From assembly GCF_937903345.1 (NCBI RefSeq), contig NZ_CALCZQ010000008.1, positions 100,274 through 164,273 of the forward strand: a DNA stretch of 64,000 bases. Direction: 5' to 3'. This document shows positions 1-9,327 of this stretch, piece after piece; positions within the stretch are counted from its first letter, which is position 1; each line of letters starts with the position of its first letter. The stretch is from an uncultured Emticicia sp. Its GTDB lineage: Bacteria; Bacteroidota; Bacteroidia; Cytophagales; Spirosomataceae. A program made the position numbers and the translations under genes. The notes under the pieces are model-generated. The model had not been told where the DNA came from, did not search any database, and saw nothing but the letters and a program-made list of their open reading frames with translations.

Positions 1-262
1 TAATTTGGAGTGCCAGATCGGAATTATCAGCTAAAGGATTATCAACCGAAAACCTTACTCTTTTATTTATTTTTTCACGTAGTGCTTGATACTTTGGATT
101 TCTATCTGTTTTCAGTTTTGTGTCCAAAGGCTCAGGGGCTTTCATGTCCTTTAGCTTAAGAGACACTCTGACAAGTTTTCCAGTAAGAATGCTCGATGGT
201 GCTTGCTGTCCTAAAGCAAATTTGCAAAAAAATATAAAAACCAAAAAAATAATTCTTTTCAT
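1..262 (-). CDS. exported protein of unknown function, 3' end cut by the window
   Basis: An open frame starts at the ATG at 262 and runs off the left edge, giving 87 codons. The N-terminus is MKRIIFLVFIFFCKFALGQQ, a typical signal peptide: two basic residues, a hydrophobic core and a cleavage site near GQ. The mature part is charged and lysine-rich with no recognisable domain in the part present. The gene is divergent from the sugar transporter, with about 210 bp between the two starts. The function cannot be told from this fragment. Confidence 0.6.
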   Translation of the reverse strand, partial: MKRIIFLVFIFFCKFALGQQAPSSILTGKLVRVSLKLKDMKAPEPLDTKLKTDRNPKYQALREKINKRVRFSVDNPLADNSDLALQI

Positions 263-384
263 AATATTTTCGATTTATTTACACCGATTAATTGATAATA
301 CAAAAACAAGAATTTATGTTTTTGTATTAAAAATTAGGTTATTTAATTATCGGCAAATATTTATAAGAACAAAATTAACAATCT

Positions 385-421
385 TTTGGCTAATACATAA
401 AACGTTTGTATCCTACTTTTG
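385..421 (+). promoter_or_regulatory. candidate promoter of the sugar transporter gene
   Basis: TACTTTTG at 414-421 fully matches the Bacteroidota -7 consensus TAnnTTTG. A TTTG at 385-388 could be the -33 element, but the 25 bp spacing is longer than the usual 19-21 bp. It lies about 50 bp upstream of the ATG at 474. This is a motif match only. Confidence 0.4.
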
Positions 422-473
422 GAAATAGTGCATATATTTACTTATTTGCATTTCCATTTTAACCTTAAGACTA

Positions 474-2060
474 ATGCAAAACAATCGTTCTCATCTTTAC
501 ACGCTCATGACCGTTTGGTTCTTTTGGAGCTTCGTGGCTGCATCAAACGGAATTTTGATACCTCTTTTCAAAGAGAAATTCACTCTTACACAAACTCAAG
601 CACAACTTGTTGACTTTGCATTTTATGCAGCTTATTTCATTGGCTCGGTACTTTATTTGATATTTTCACGTTTAATGGGTGGCGATATTCTTAACAAAAT
701 AGGATACAAAAATGGTATCGTAATAGGTCTTTTGATTTCTGCTGTTGGCACGCTTCTCTTTTACCCTGCTGCTCAAAATGCCTCTTATAATTTATTATTG
801 GCAGGTTTATTTATTGTTGGCCTTGGTTTTTCACTCCAACAAACTGCGACTCAGCCTTTTATGATTGCACTTGGGCCACCTGAAACAGGTGCTCAACGTA
901 TCAATTTAGGTGGAGCAGTCAACAACTTAGGCGGCACCATTGGGCCGGCTTTGGTATCATATGCAATTTTTGGTTCGATTGCAAACGATGCCGCCGCCAA
1001 TGCTTCAATCGAAGACGTAAAAGTTCCATATCTAATTTTAGGGGTTTTGTTTGCTTTGATGGCATTGTTTTTTTGGGTTTCTAAACTTCCTCGTATTAAA
1101 AATGATGAAGATGTTCAAGTAAGCAATATTGTAATTGGACTCCCATTGGCATTTTTAGTGCTATGCGTAGGGGTTGCGGTGGCATTTTCGATCGAAATCG
1201 CCATCACATTTACATTTGCACTTATGTGTATGTTGATGATTGGCTACATGATTTATTCATTGGCTGGAAAATCTGGAGCAGTGCAAAATGCAGCTTCGGT
1301 GCTAAGCTATCCACAAGCCGTTTTGGGAATGACGGCTATTTTTGTTTATGTAGGTGTTGAAGTAACGATCGGCTCTAACCTTGGAGAATATTTGAAAGAA
1401 ACCGAAAACTTAGATTCATCCCAAATTTCAAAGTATGTTTCACTGTTTTGGGGAAGTATGATGATTGGCCGTTGGACAGCTTCTATCGGAAATTTCAATC
1501 CATCGGCATCAATGAAGAAAATCCTCATGGTGATTGTTCCTTTCATAGCCTTTGCCATTGTTTTGATTGTAAATTCATTGTATAGCGGCGATGTAAGCGA
1601 TTTATATCCTTATGCAGCTTGTGTAGCCATCCTGATTTTGGCTTATTTTGTCAGCCAAGAAAAACCAGTTCGTTTACTATTAATATTTACAGCTCTCGGT
1701 GCAATCATGTCTGTTATCGGTGTATTGACAACTGGAAAAGTCGCTCTTTTCTCTTTGATTTCAGGGGGTTTATTCTGTTCTGTTTTATGGCCGAGTATTT
1801 TCTCACTTGGTACAGCAGGACTCGGAAAATTCACCAATCAAGGGGCGGCATTCTTGATTATGATGATTATGGGAGGTTCAATCATTCCCGTAATACAAGG
1901 TAAGGTTGCAGATACCTTTGGTATTCAACCATCCTATCTTTTGGCGGCAGGTTGCTTCGTTTATCTTTTTATTTTTGGAATTGTGGTGCAAGGTATTTTG
2001 CGTAAACAAGGCATTGATTTCGATAAAGAAGTAGTAAAAGATGGCGGAAAAGGTCATTAA
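474..2060 (+). CDS. MFS sugar:H+ symporter, FucP/GluP family
   Basis: This 528-residue inner-membrane transporter probably takes up a hexose or fucose-type sugar with protons. About twelve hydrophobic segments are visible. The N-terminus, where the first membrane segment runs into ASNGILIPLFKEKF, and the QRINLGGAVNNLGGTIGP segment at residues 141-158 are characteristic of the fucose permease / glucose-galactose transporter branch of the major facilitator superfamily. The family is usually about 400-440 residues, so the long central region and C-terminal tail make this one larger than average. It stands alone, with a promoter-like motif upstream and a strong terminator 60 bp after the stop. 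An FGGY sugar kinase lies about 6 kb away, but there is no operon link. The substrate cannot be assigned. Confidence 0.85.
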   Translation: MQNNRSHLYTLMTVWFFWSFVAASNGILIPLFKEKFTLTQTQAQLVDFAFYAAYFIGSVLYLIFSRLMGGDILNKIGYKNGIVIGLLISAVGTLLFYPAAQNASYNLLLAGLFIVGLGFSLQQTATQPFMIALGPPETGAQRINLGGAVNNLGGTIGPALVSYAIFGSIANDAAANASIEDVKVPYLILGVLFALMALFFWVSKLPRIKNDEDVQVSNIVIGLPLAFLVLCVGVAVAFSIEIAITFTFALMCMLMIGYMIYSLAGKSGAVQNAASVLSYPQAVLGMTAIFVYVGVEVTIGSNLGEYLKETENLDSSQISKYVSLFWGSMMIGRWTASIGNFNPSASMKKILMVIVPFIAFAIVLIVNSLYSGDVSDLYPYAACVAILILAYFVSQEKPVRLLLIFTALGAIMSVIGVLTTGKVALFSLISGGLFCSVLWPSIFSLGTAGLGKFTNQGAAFLIMMIMGGSIIPVIQGKVADTFGIQPSYLLAAGCFVYLFIFGIVVQGILRKQGIDFDKEVVKDGGKGH

Positions 2061-2116
2061 TTATTAGTGAAAAACCTATCAAAGTGCCACTTTTCAACAT
2101 TTAAGCGACTCATTTA

Positions 2117-2166
2117 ATCGGAACTATAACCTTATTTTTTGATTGAGATTATAGTTCCGATTTTTT
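2117..2166 (+). terminator. rho-independent terminator of the sugar transporter gene
   Basis: The arms ATCGGAACTATAA (2117-2129) and TTATAGTTCCGAT (2149-2161) form a perfect 13-bp stem followed by a T-rich run. It lies 56 bp after the transporter stop codon. Confidence 0.85.
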
Positions 2167-2245
2167 ATTACCAACTTCCAGAATCAAGTCAATTTCAGTT
2201 TTCTGTAAACACCTTACTTGTCCAATAAATCTTCGATATAAAAGA

Positions 2246-2282
2246 AATAGGTGAGTAAATACGAATAATTATCTCACCTATT
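2246..2282 (-). terminator. probable terminator of the desaturase gene
   Basis: AATAGGTGAG (2246-2255) and CTCACCTATT (2273-2282) form a perfect 10-bp stem. On the minus strand it is followed by TTTCTTTTAT. It sits about 120 bp past the desaturase stop codon. The rest of 2061-2400 shows no gene. Confidence 0.6.
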
Positions 2283-2400
2283 GGGCGTTATTTCTATACT
2301 TATAAGGTCGTGTAGAAAGTCGACATTTACAAAATTTTATAGAAAGGCATTGACAAGATTTTCTTAATAAATTTTATCAAACTTTCCTTGCCTATTTCAA

Positions 2401-3498
2401 CTAAATTACTCCATGACCTAAATTATGTAGCATTCTTACATGAGATCGTAAGCCATTTATGAAAGATTGTTTATTATTATAAACGATTCCAAAATCTTCT
2501 GCGGTACTCTTTACGATTGAAGCTATTGCAGGATAATGAATATGTGAAATATTTGGAAATAAATGATGCTCAACTTGATAATCAAGTCCGCCAATATACC
2601 AAGATAAAATTTTATTATTCCCTGCAAAATTAGCGGTTGTATTAAGTTGATGTATTGCCCAGGCGTTTTCGATATTTCCTTTATCATCAACCGCTGGTTG
2701 GCCAGCACCTTCCACGATGTGAGCTAACTGGAAAACCGTACTTAAAATAATTCCTGCAGTACAATGCATAGCCATAAAACCAGCAAACCATTGGCCAAAC
2801 GTAATATCAAGAACCATCATCGGCAGAACACCAATGAATAACACATAAGCTATTTTACTGATTATTAAATTTACTAATTCTTTCCTCGGATAAGGTTTTA
2901 CTAAGCCAGATTCTGCCATTTTATTGTATAATCCTATCTCTTTAAAATCTTTCCATAAAAACGATATTGTCATTAAACTGTACAAGAAAAAAGCATATAT
3001 GTGCTGAAAACGATGCACAGCCTTTAATTTATCTCCACTCGAAAGACGCAACATAAATTTACCAGTAATATCTTCATCAATATCGTGGAGATTTGTATAG
3101 GTATGATGTAGCTTATTATGTTGAACATCCCAATTATATACATTACCCCCTAGCAGATATATCGAAGCTCCGAAAAATTTATTAAGTTTTGAAGAAGCTG
3201 AAAACGACCCATGAATGGCATCGTGCATAACTGACATCCCTACACCTGCAACTCCTAATCCCATCACTACAGTTAAAAACAACATTTGTAAAGGTGTGAA
3301 ATTTCCTGTAAGAATTAAAGCGAATGGAACCAAATAGAGGCTTAATAGAATAAATGCCTTGAAAAGCAATTTTGTGCCTCCCGTTTTCTCGATTGAATTT
3401 GTTTCAAAATAGGAGTCAATGTTTTCACGAAGTACTGAAAAAAACAAAGATTTATCTCTATTAAGAAACTTTACTTTAGCGTATTTGGCAGGTTTCAT
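2401..3498 (-). CDS. acyl-lipid / acyl-CoA fatty-acid desaturase (membrane di-iron)
   Basis: This 365-residue integral membrane enzyme should introduce a cis double bond into fatty acyl chains, using two iron ions held by histidine boxes. All three boxes are visible: HDAIH at 92-96, HNKLHH at 127-132 and QVEHH at 308-312. The Q-x-x-H-H form of the third box is typical of the delta-6/linoleoyl-CoA 'front-end' type. Unlike eukaryotic front-end enzymes there is no fused cytochrome b5 domain, so the electron donor must be separate. Hydrophobic pairs surround the boxes, as expected. The gene is alone, with its own promoter-like motif and terminator. A role in adjusting membrane fluidity is likely. 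Regiospecificity cannot be read from the sequence. Confidence 0.88.
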   Translation of the reverse strand: MKPAKYAKVKFLNRDKSLFFSVLRENIDSYFETNSIEKTGGTKLLFKAFILLSLYLVPFALILTGNFTPLQMLFLTVVMGLGVAGVGMSVMHDAIHGSFSASSKLNKFFGASIYLLGGNVYNWDVQHNKLHHTYTNLHDIDEDITGKFMLRLSSGDKLKAVHRFQHIYAFFLYSLMTISFLWKDFKEIGLYNKMAESGLVKPYPRKELVNLIISKIAYVLFIGVLPMMVLDITFGQWFAGFMAMHCTAGIILSTVFQLAHIVEGAGQPAVDDKGNIENAWAIHQLNTTANFAGNNKILSWYIGGLDYQVEHHLFPNISHIHYPAIASIVKSTAEDFGIVYNNKQSFINGLRSHVRMLHNLGHGVI

Positions 3499-3523
3499 TA
3501 AGTGGTAATAGGTTTATATGAAA

Positions 3524-3555
3524 CAAATTTACTCAAAAACAATTTATTTCTACAA
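3524..3555 (-). promoter_or_regulatory. candidate promoter of the desaturase gene
   Basis: On the minus strand, TTG (3555-3553) and TAAATTTG (3531-3524) are separated by 21 bp, matching the Bacteroidota -33/-7 pattern. The -7 box ends 25 bp before the start codon, so the leader would be short. Confidence 0.5.
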
Positions 3556-3934
3556 TTTTATATAAATAAAGTAATATTTCTTAGATAATTTATATCAATT
3601 CTGACAATGCTCTCATTAATTATTCATTCAATTTTTTTGGTAAAGCGTTTGTTTTTCAATTCATGGATGAGTTAATAATTATCAATTGATTTATTTGAAT
3701 TGGAGGCATAAATAAAATACCCTTGCTATCTGTCTTACTTAGGTAAACTTGGTAAATAATCGCCCAGTTTAAGGTAAGGGAATGATCTTTTAGATAGTTA
3801 TATATTGATTCTCAAATTTGTTGATTATTTTAAGTCTATTACTGATTAAAATTTTGTATAAATTTATCAATGTTGAATATAGAATTGAACTAACTTTTTT
3901 TTGCAACACCTTTTAAATCTACCGTTTTTTGGGC
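3556..3934. other. non-coding region with an imperfect inverted repeat
   Basis: No gene is visible here. CTTACTTAGGTAAACTTGG (3734-3752) and CCAGTTTAAGGTAAGG (3764-3779) form an imperfect hairpin with bulges around an 11-nt loop. It lies downstream of the minus-strand amine oxidase and could contribute to its termination, but no T-run follows. Confidence 0.35.
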
Positions 3935-5299
3935 TTATAGTAAATCTATGATTTTGTCTGCCTCGCGTATGCCACTTAAATATGCCCCATGAGCTGTTCC
4001 ACGATATTCTCTTTCGGTATGTTCACCAGCAAAAAAAACTTTATTATTTATTTCCTTTGCAAGTATCTCAAAATCAGCAGAGGTAGAGCCATTTGTTGCG
4101 TAAGAATAAGCCCCAAACGAGTTTATATTTTGCCCCCATTGGGTTCTTAAAAAGTCAGTAGGATTTGGAATGCTATTGCCGTAAATACTCTTTAAATTCA
4201 ACAATATATCATAGATAATTTGACTTTCAGTCATACTTTCTGTTTTCGTGGCATAGTCACCAAACGCGAAAGTCATTAAAGCATTTGAATGCGTAAATTT
4301 CCTCATATTCAGAAAGTAATTGTATTTACCTTTGGTATCAGATGCGTACCCAATATATTGGAGGTTGGTTTCCCAAAATGGTTTATTCCAAACCAGCAAA
4401 AATTTATTCACGTTCCCAATATTTGTTTTTTTTATTGCATTGGTTTTATTGGTAGGAAGATCGGGTGTGAAGTTAATTGAATTGTTTTTTAAGACTCCTA
4501 AGGGAACCGAAACAATAACATAATCAGCTACAATGATATAATCATTGGCTTCAACACTTACTTTTTTATTGGAATAATTTATGTTTATTACTCGTGTATT
4601 TAGTTTAATATCTAAACCATGTGCTAAAAAATCTGTTACTTTATCATAACCATTTGTAATAATTAAATCTTCACCATTAGATTCCTCATCATCATCAAAA
4701 AATTTTGATGAAAGTTTTGAAATATCACCACCAGTATCAAACTCTAAATAAGCCGAAAGCATATATTTCCAAAGATTGTCATCGGCTTTTGTTGGGTAAA
4801 GTGTGTTGAATACGGTTTGAAAACTCTGTTTCTGTGTTCCAGCATTTCTGACTGCATTTAAGGCATTGTCAAATTGATTTTCAGCTTTAGTCAACACCTC
4901 GTCAGAATAGTTTCTCCCATTCGTATCAAAAACTTTAACACTTTCGTCAGATGTCAAAAAAGTTTTTGCCCCTGATTTTGAAGCCAAACTTGTAATGGGA
5001 TTTCCATTTGGACCGTGTATCCAACTTGCACCTTCATCAAAAGCTATACCTAAGCTTCTGTTTGTTCGCAATCGTCCACCTACTTTTTCTTGGGATTCAA
5101 GTACTGTAACATTAAACCCCTGTTGTTTCAATTTCTTGGCAGCCGCAAGACCTGAAATTCCTCCACCAATTACAACAACTGACTTTCCGTTCGAATGCAT
5201 GTACTTATCATCTTTACTCAAACTTGCTGAAAGTGCAGGTGTAAAAAGCATCAATGGCACTCCTTTTATTGTATCTTCTAAGAATTTTCTCCTTTTCAT
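3935..5299 (-). CDS. flavin-containing amine oxidase (MAO/polyamine oxidase family), Tat-like signal
   Basis: This is a secreted or periplasmic FAD enzyme predicted to oxidise an amine. I chose the ATG at 5299 rather than the in-frame ATG at 5347 because it begins MKRRKFLEDTIKG, a twin-arginine-like leader followed by a hydrophobic stretch. The product is then 454 residues. The FAD-binding dinucleotide fold VVVIGGGISGLAAAKKL lies at about 42-58. GGRLRT and the ASWIHG segment of the family follow. The C-terminus has FFAGEHTEREYRGTAHGAY, the second FAD-contact motif. Tat export fits a cofactor that is loaded before transport. The substrate (monoamine, polyamine or amino acid) is unknown. It has no operon partners. 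Confidence 0.85.
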   Translation of the reverse strand: MKRRKFLEDTIKGVPLMLFTPALSASLSKDDKYMHSNGKSVVVIGGGISGLAAAKKLKQQGFNVTVLESQEKVGGRLRTNRSLGIAFDEGASWIHGPNGNPITSLASKSGAKTFLTSDESVKVFDTNGRNYSDEVLTKAENQFDNALNAVRNAGTQKQSFQTVFNTLYPTKADDNLWKYMLSAYLEFDTGGDISKLSSKFFDDDEESNGEDLIITNGYDKVTDFLAHGLDIKLNTRVININYSNKKVSVEANDYIIVADYVIVSVPLGVLKNNSINFTPDLPTNKTNAIKKTNIGNVNKFLLVWNKPFWETNLQYIGYASDTKGKYNYFLNMRKFTHSNALMTFAFGDYATKTESMTESQIIYDILLNLKSIYGNSIPNPTDFLRTQWGQNINSFGAYSYATNGSTSADFEILAKEINNKVFFAGEHTEREYRGTAHGAYLSGIREADKIIDLL

Positions 5300-5585
5300 A
5301 TTTTTTAATTTCTGAATGACTTGTTGTTGTCCTAAAATGGCATACATGCTTTATTATGTCTCGAAGCTATGTAAACATAACTTGATTTAAAAAACTGATT
5401 TTTGGAAAGACACAAAAAAATACAATTAGAACACGAAATTCAGCCTTTTTTTATTAGCTGCATTTTTTTTCATATTGATTTCTTATGCAGCTATAGGTAA
5501 ATAATAGACAAATATAAAATCTATATTTAATTGATAAAAACTGTTTTATATTATTGCAGTGCCGACTATTCACCGTGGATAATGA

Positions 5586-6767
5586 TTACTGTTTTAGCAT
5601 TTTTACTGTCCAAAAACGATGTTTTTCATCAATCAATTTCACAAAATAAAGTCCACTTGAAAGGCGAGAAACATCTAATTTGTTTTGATTTTGTGTTTTA
5701 AATACAACTTCACCGGAAGTATTAATTATTTGTATCTCAAAATTTCCATTAATATTCTTTTCCGAAAGTTGTAGAAAATCCGCAACAGGATTTGGAAATA
5801 TATTGATTAAACTGCCATTTAAAGTAAAATCTTCATTAATACCAGTTGTTAAACCACAATTCGTCAATAGATTAAAGTTTTGATGAATGGAAAAATATTT
5901 TTCCAAAATGAGAGCAGTCGCATCTGCAAATTTTTTACGATTTGAATAACCAAACCTAACGGTTGAATCACATTCAATTTGCAAACCATTTACGGTATTT
6001 CCTGCAATAATACCTGTATAATTAAAGGTATTGTATCCTCCATTAAAATATGGAAAACCACCTGTATTTGGAGATTGTTGGCTAGGAACAGCAGGAAAAC
6101 CTTCGTTAGCGAATAAGGTTCCTAGGGCATTGGGGCCACGTAGCAGTTGTGCATGAGTCGAGCCGCTAACATTCGTATTTACCAAATTTTTTATTGAACT
6201 GGCTGCAATGTTGGATGCTGTATTTAATTCACTATCTGTGCTGTTATATGCTCCTCCTGATAAGCCATATCCTAGTTCTAAACGATAAGGGTGTTTACCA
6301 TGGCCATGCAAATCAATATAAAAGACTTTACCTGCATACTGTTTATGAGCAATAAATTGTGCCGTATCAATAAAATCATGAAAATCTGTCCAAGCACTTT
6401 CTGCTTCTATATTTCCACAAGCACCATCTGCAATGTTTCGGTTACAATCAACTTTGGTTCTTCTTAAACTACAAATAATTAAATGAGGGTGACATCCAGT
6501 TAATTTGAAAAGAGCAGTATCTATTTGTTTTGCAAGTTCAATTGTTCTACTATCGAGATCAATGGTCGGACTATTACACGTTCTGTCTGGAATATCAACA
6601 GGAGCAACGAGCCCTCCATGTGGAACTGAAATAATTATTGGCAATCTGCCAACATGATATTCTGTGTAATTTTTAGTACCATATATTACCTGTGCATTAC
6701 CTTGGAAACTTAAAAAAAATAAACCCAATATGAAATATATTTTTTTTAATGATTTGTTTCTATTCAT
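5586..6767 (-). CDS. secreted N-formylglutamate amidohydrolase-like protein with T9SS sorting domain
   Basis: This 393-residue protein has a signal peptide (residues 1-26, ending FQGNAQ), a catalytic domain and a C-terminal sorting domain. The segment beginning IISVPHGG, with SLRRTKVDCNRN and FYIDLHGHG, matches the N-formylglutamate amidohydrolase fold, a zinc-dependent amide hydrolase related to carboxypeptidases. The last 75 residues start at NIFPNPV and end with GLYFVKLI and a short basic tail. That is the type A signal recognised by the type IX secretion system, so the protein should be secreted or surface-attached. Intracellular family members act in histidine breakdown. An exported version probably has another amide substrate, and no hut genes are nearby. 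Confidence 0.8.
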   Translation of the reverse strand: MNRNKSLKKIYFILGLFFLSFQGNAQVIYGTKNYTEYHVGRLPIIISVPHGGLVAPVDIPDRTCNSPTIDLDSRTIELAKQIDTALFKLTGCHPHLIICSLRRTKVDCNRNIADGACGNIEAESAWTDFHDFIDTAQFIAHKQYAGKVFYIDLHGHGKHPYRLELGYGLSGGAYNSTDSELNTASNIAASSIKNLVNTNVSGSTHAQLLRGPNALGTLFANEGFPAVPSQQSPNTGGFPYFNGGYNTFNYTGIIAGNTVNGLQIECDSTVRFGYSNRKKFADATALILEKYFSIHQNFNLLTNCGLTTGINEDFTLNGSLINIFPNPVADFLQLSEKNINGNFEIQIINTSGEVVFKTQNQNKLDVSRLSSGLYFVKLIDEKHRFWTVKMLKQ

Positions 6768-6939
6768 TTGTCCGGGTAATTATTTGTTTATTGGTTATGA
6801 AATGGCTAACCTCTAAACAGATACAAATTATAAATAGGTTATTTTGTTCGGGCGGAAAATGGTAGTATAAAAGCTAAAATTATTACTAAAGTGCAATTGA
6901 CAAACTTCCGTCTAACAACCCATGATAGCTATAGAGCAT

Positions 6940-7719
6940 TTAACTTATTAGTCCTATCAATATTGCCTTTTCAACGGGACAAAGTTCTTTATCTATTTTA
7001 CCAATATTAAAGCTTTTTTTTGTCAATAATGCAGGCTGTGCCATAAATTTTGGTTCTGTACCATAGTGGTTTTGTGCCGCATGAACAATGAAAGGATGAC
7101 ATAAATAAACAGTTCCCGCTTTACCTATTGCAAAGCTTTTTTCTCTCGTTGAGATTGTATTTATACGTTGAGTCAATTCCAAAAATGAAAGACCTTTTTC
7201 ACCCTCGGGTTCTAAAATTTTTGCAACCTCAAAATGAGACCCAACTTTGATTACTGTCGGAGCATCAAGCTCGGTCACATCTGAAAATAAGAATAGCATT
7301 AATAATCCACGAGCTTTAGACCGTATGTTTATTCGCCATTCGAAATAATTACTAGCATCTTCACCTGCAAAACTAGCATCAACGTGCCATCCTGTATCAT
7401 TTGCCTGTTCTTTGCATGGAAAGCGTATTGGAAATGAACCCAAGGTTACTCTTGGCAACCAATTACCTTTACCAACCAACTGGTCAAAAGCATTATGAAG
7501 TATACTGGTGTTTGCTGCCTTCTTAAATGGTTCAAATCCCAATTCTCCTATTCTAACAACTGGTTGTGTCCAACTTTCAGCATTATTTGGGTCGCATAGA
7601 GTTGCTTCCCATAATATAGCCCGACATTCTTCTGCAATTTCAGTTGAAAATGCGTTTTCTATTTTTATAAATCCATTGAATATAAAGCTATTTATTTGTT
7701 CTGTTGTTAATTCATTCAT
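6940..7719 (-). CDS. phytanoyl-CoA dioxygenase (PhyH) family Fe(II)/2-oxoglutarate oxygenase
   Basis: This 259-residue cytoplasmic protein belongs to the PhyH family of iron- and 2-oxoglutarate-dependent hydroxylases. The iron-binding facial triad is visible as H112 and D114 in GWHVDAS, plus H213 in HPFIVHAAQNH. The family covers hydroxylation of many small molecules, so no substrate can be named. It lies 58 bp downstream of the FGGY kinase on the same strand and could be co-transcribed with it, which hints at a sugar-derived or secondary-metabolite substrate. Confidence 0.82.
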   Translation of the reverse strand: MNELTTEQINSFIFNGFIKIENAFSTEIAEECRAILWEATLCDPNNAESWTQPVVRIGELGFEPFKKAANTSILHNAFDQLVGKGNWLPRVTLGSFPIRFPCKEQANDTGWHVDASFAGEDASNYFEWRINIRSKARGLLMLFLFSDVTELDAPTVIKVGSHFEVAKILEPEGEKGLSFLELTQRINTISTREKSFAIGKAGTVYLCHPFIVHAAQNHYGTEPKFMAQPALLTKKSFNIGKIDKELCPVEKAILIGLIS

Positions 7720-7777
7720 TCTTTTCAGGTGATGTTATTTCTTTACCTGTAAAATAAATATCAAGCCCACTTCCTAC

Positions 7778-9127
7778 TTAAAAATACCGTTTCAAAGCAA
7801 TCAATTGCTGTGGAATTGGCTTAGCATTCCAATGTTCGTGAATCACCAAAGCTGCTCCTAAAGCCGATGCTTGAGCTATCTCGGAGGCAAACACTTGCTT
7901 ATCGAAATAGGTTTCGGCTAAAAGATTCATATAAATGTCGTTTTTCGAGAAACCACCATCTACAAAAATCTGCTTTGGTTTGCTCCAACCCATGACCAAA
8001 TTTAATGATGCCACCTGCTGAGCAACTAAATCAAGCATAAATTGGTGATAGGCTTCTTCGTAAGACTTAAACAAATTAAGGTTTCGTTCCACGAATGGAC
8101 AATCTTTCAAAAGTCCAACATCGGCAGTTTGTGGTGTTGCTTGTTTGAATTTATGGCGTAAAAACCAAACCATATCTTTGTCATACTTCACCTGTTTGTA
8201 GTAGTCGGTTTGTTTGCCAAAATATTCAGCCAAATGCTTGGTTTGTCGTTCGTGTTCATTTCCCGCAAATAGTCTCGAAGCTTTTACTGGATTTCCTTCA
8301 TAGTTGAGAAAACACAAACAATCTTTTTGTAATTCAGCATCAGTCAAGGGCTGATCATTAAACGGATTGATGCTAATCGCCCAAGTGCCAGTTGAAAGCA
8401 AAATAAATTTTTCGTCGAAAGATTTTAAGTACGGAACAAGTGCCGATGAACTATCGTGTATTCCAATACCAATGGGCATTCCGTTAGCATCGGTTATAAC
8501 ATTATTTGAAAATAAAGGCTTTTGTTGAATCGAATGAAGATGTTCGGATTCTACCCAAGAATGATAATCGTTTTTCTGAAAATCCCAAAGGGCAGTATGA
8601 CAACCCACGCTTGTGATTTCTGAAACTGGCTGTTTAGAAAAAAGAAAGCTACAATATTGAGGCAGGTGCAAGGAATACTTTATTTGGTGAAAAACACTCG
8701 GTTTGGCGTATTTCAACCAATATAATTGCAATCCCGAATTGAGCATGCCGAGTTCGGGTGAAGCCGTTTCGGTATATATATTTGGGGTATATTTTTCACA
8801 AAATTCCTTACTCATTTGTCGAGTAAAGGCTTTTAGATAATTATAGAGAGGTGAAACTGGTTTTCCTTCGGAATTTAGATGAACTAAACTTGCTCCATAA
8901 GCTGAGATATTCAAGCCAACTACTTGATATTCAGTATTTTGATTGATACTATCAAAAGTTTCTTTCAGCCAAGAACTTAGCTTAATCAAATCGTCACATG
9001 GAAAGCCATCGTCGTCCAAAATTTCTTCAAATTGCGATTGCTCTTCTTTTACAATTTGATAATCTTCGTCGAAAAGAAATAACTTTTTATTGGTTTTACC
9101 AATATCAAAAACGGCACAGACTTTCAT
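7778..9127 (-). CDS. FGGY-family carbohydrate kinase (rhamnulokinase/fuculokinase-like)
   Basis: This 449-residue cytoplasmic kinase should phosphorylate a sugar or sugar alcohol with ATP. The N-terminal phosphate-binding motif reads VFDIGKTNKK. STGTWAISINPF is the conserved loop of the family's second domain. VDGGFSKND and the ASALGAALVI segment are the late ATP/adenosine-binding motifs. The STGTW form resembles L-rhamnulose and L-fuculose kinases more than xylulo- or glycerol kinases, but that is recognition by eye. No isomerase, aldolase or regulator for rhamnose or fucose flanks it. The PhyH oxygenase follows 58 bp downstream. Confidence 0.82.
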   Translation of the reverse strand: MKVCAVFDIGKTNKKLFLFDEDYQIVKEEQSQFEEILDDDGFPCDDLIKLSSWLKETFDSINQNTEYQVVGLNISAYGASLVHLNSEGKPVSPLYNYLKAFTRQMSKEFCEKYTPNIYTETASPELGMLNSGLQLYWLKYAKPSVFHQIKYSLHLPQYCSFLFSKQPVSEITSVGCHTALWDFQKNDYHSWVESEHLHSIQQKPLFSNNVITDANGMPIGIGIHDSSSALVPYLKSFDEKFILLSTGTWAISINPFNDQPLTDAELQKDCLCFLNYEGNPVKASRLFAGNEHERQTKHLAEYFGKQTDYYKQVKYDKDMVWFLRHKFKQATPQTADVGLLKDCPFVERNLNLFKSYEEAYHQFMLDLVAQQVASLNLVMGWSKPKQIFVDGGFSKNDIYMNLLAETYFDKQVFASEIAQASALGAALVIHEHWNAKPIPQQLIALKRYF

Positions 9128-9327
9128 GTAGGTTGGTTTGGAGCTTTATTTCTTGTTTTGATTTGATATAATTTGTCTGTAAAAATACAAATTTATATGA
9201 TATGTACAAGCCTGTGCCTTACCACTCCGACAATTAAATTTTACCTTAAAATCTGATTCAGTAAATTTTGTCTGAACCATACAAATGGTGTTTAGACAAA
9301 AAAATCTATGCAAAAAATAAAAGTTAC

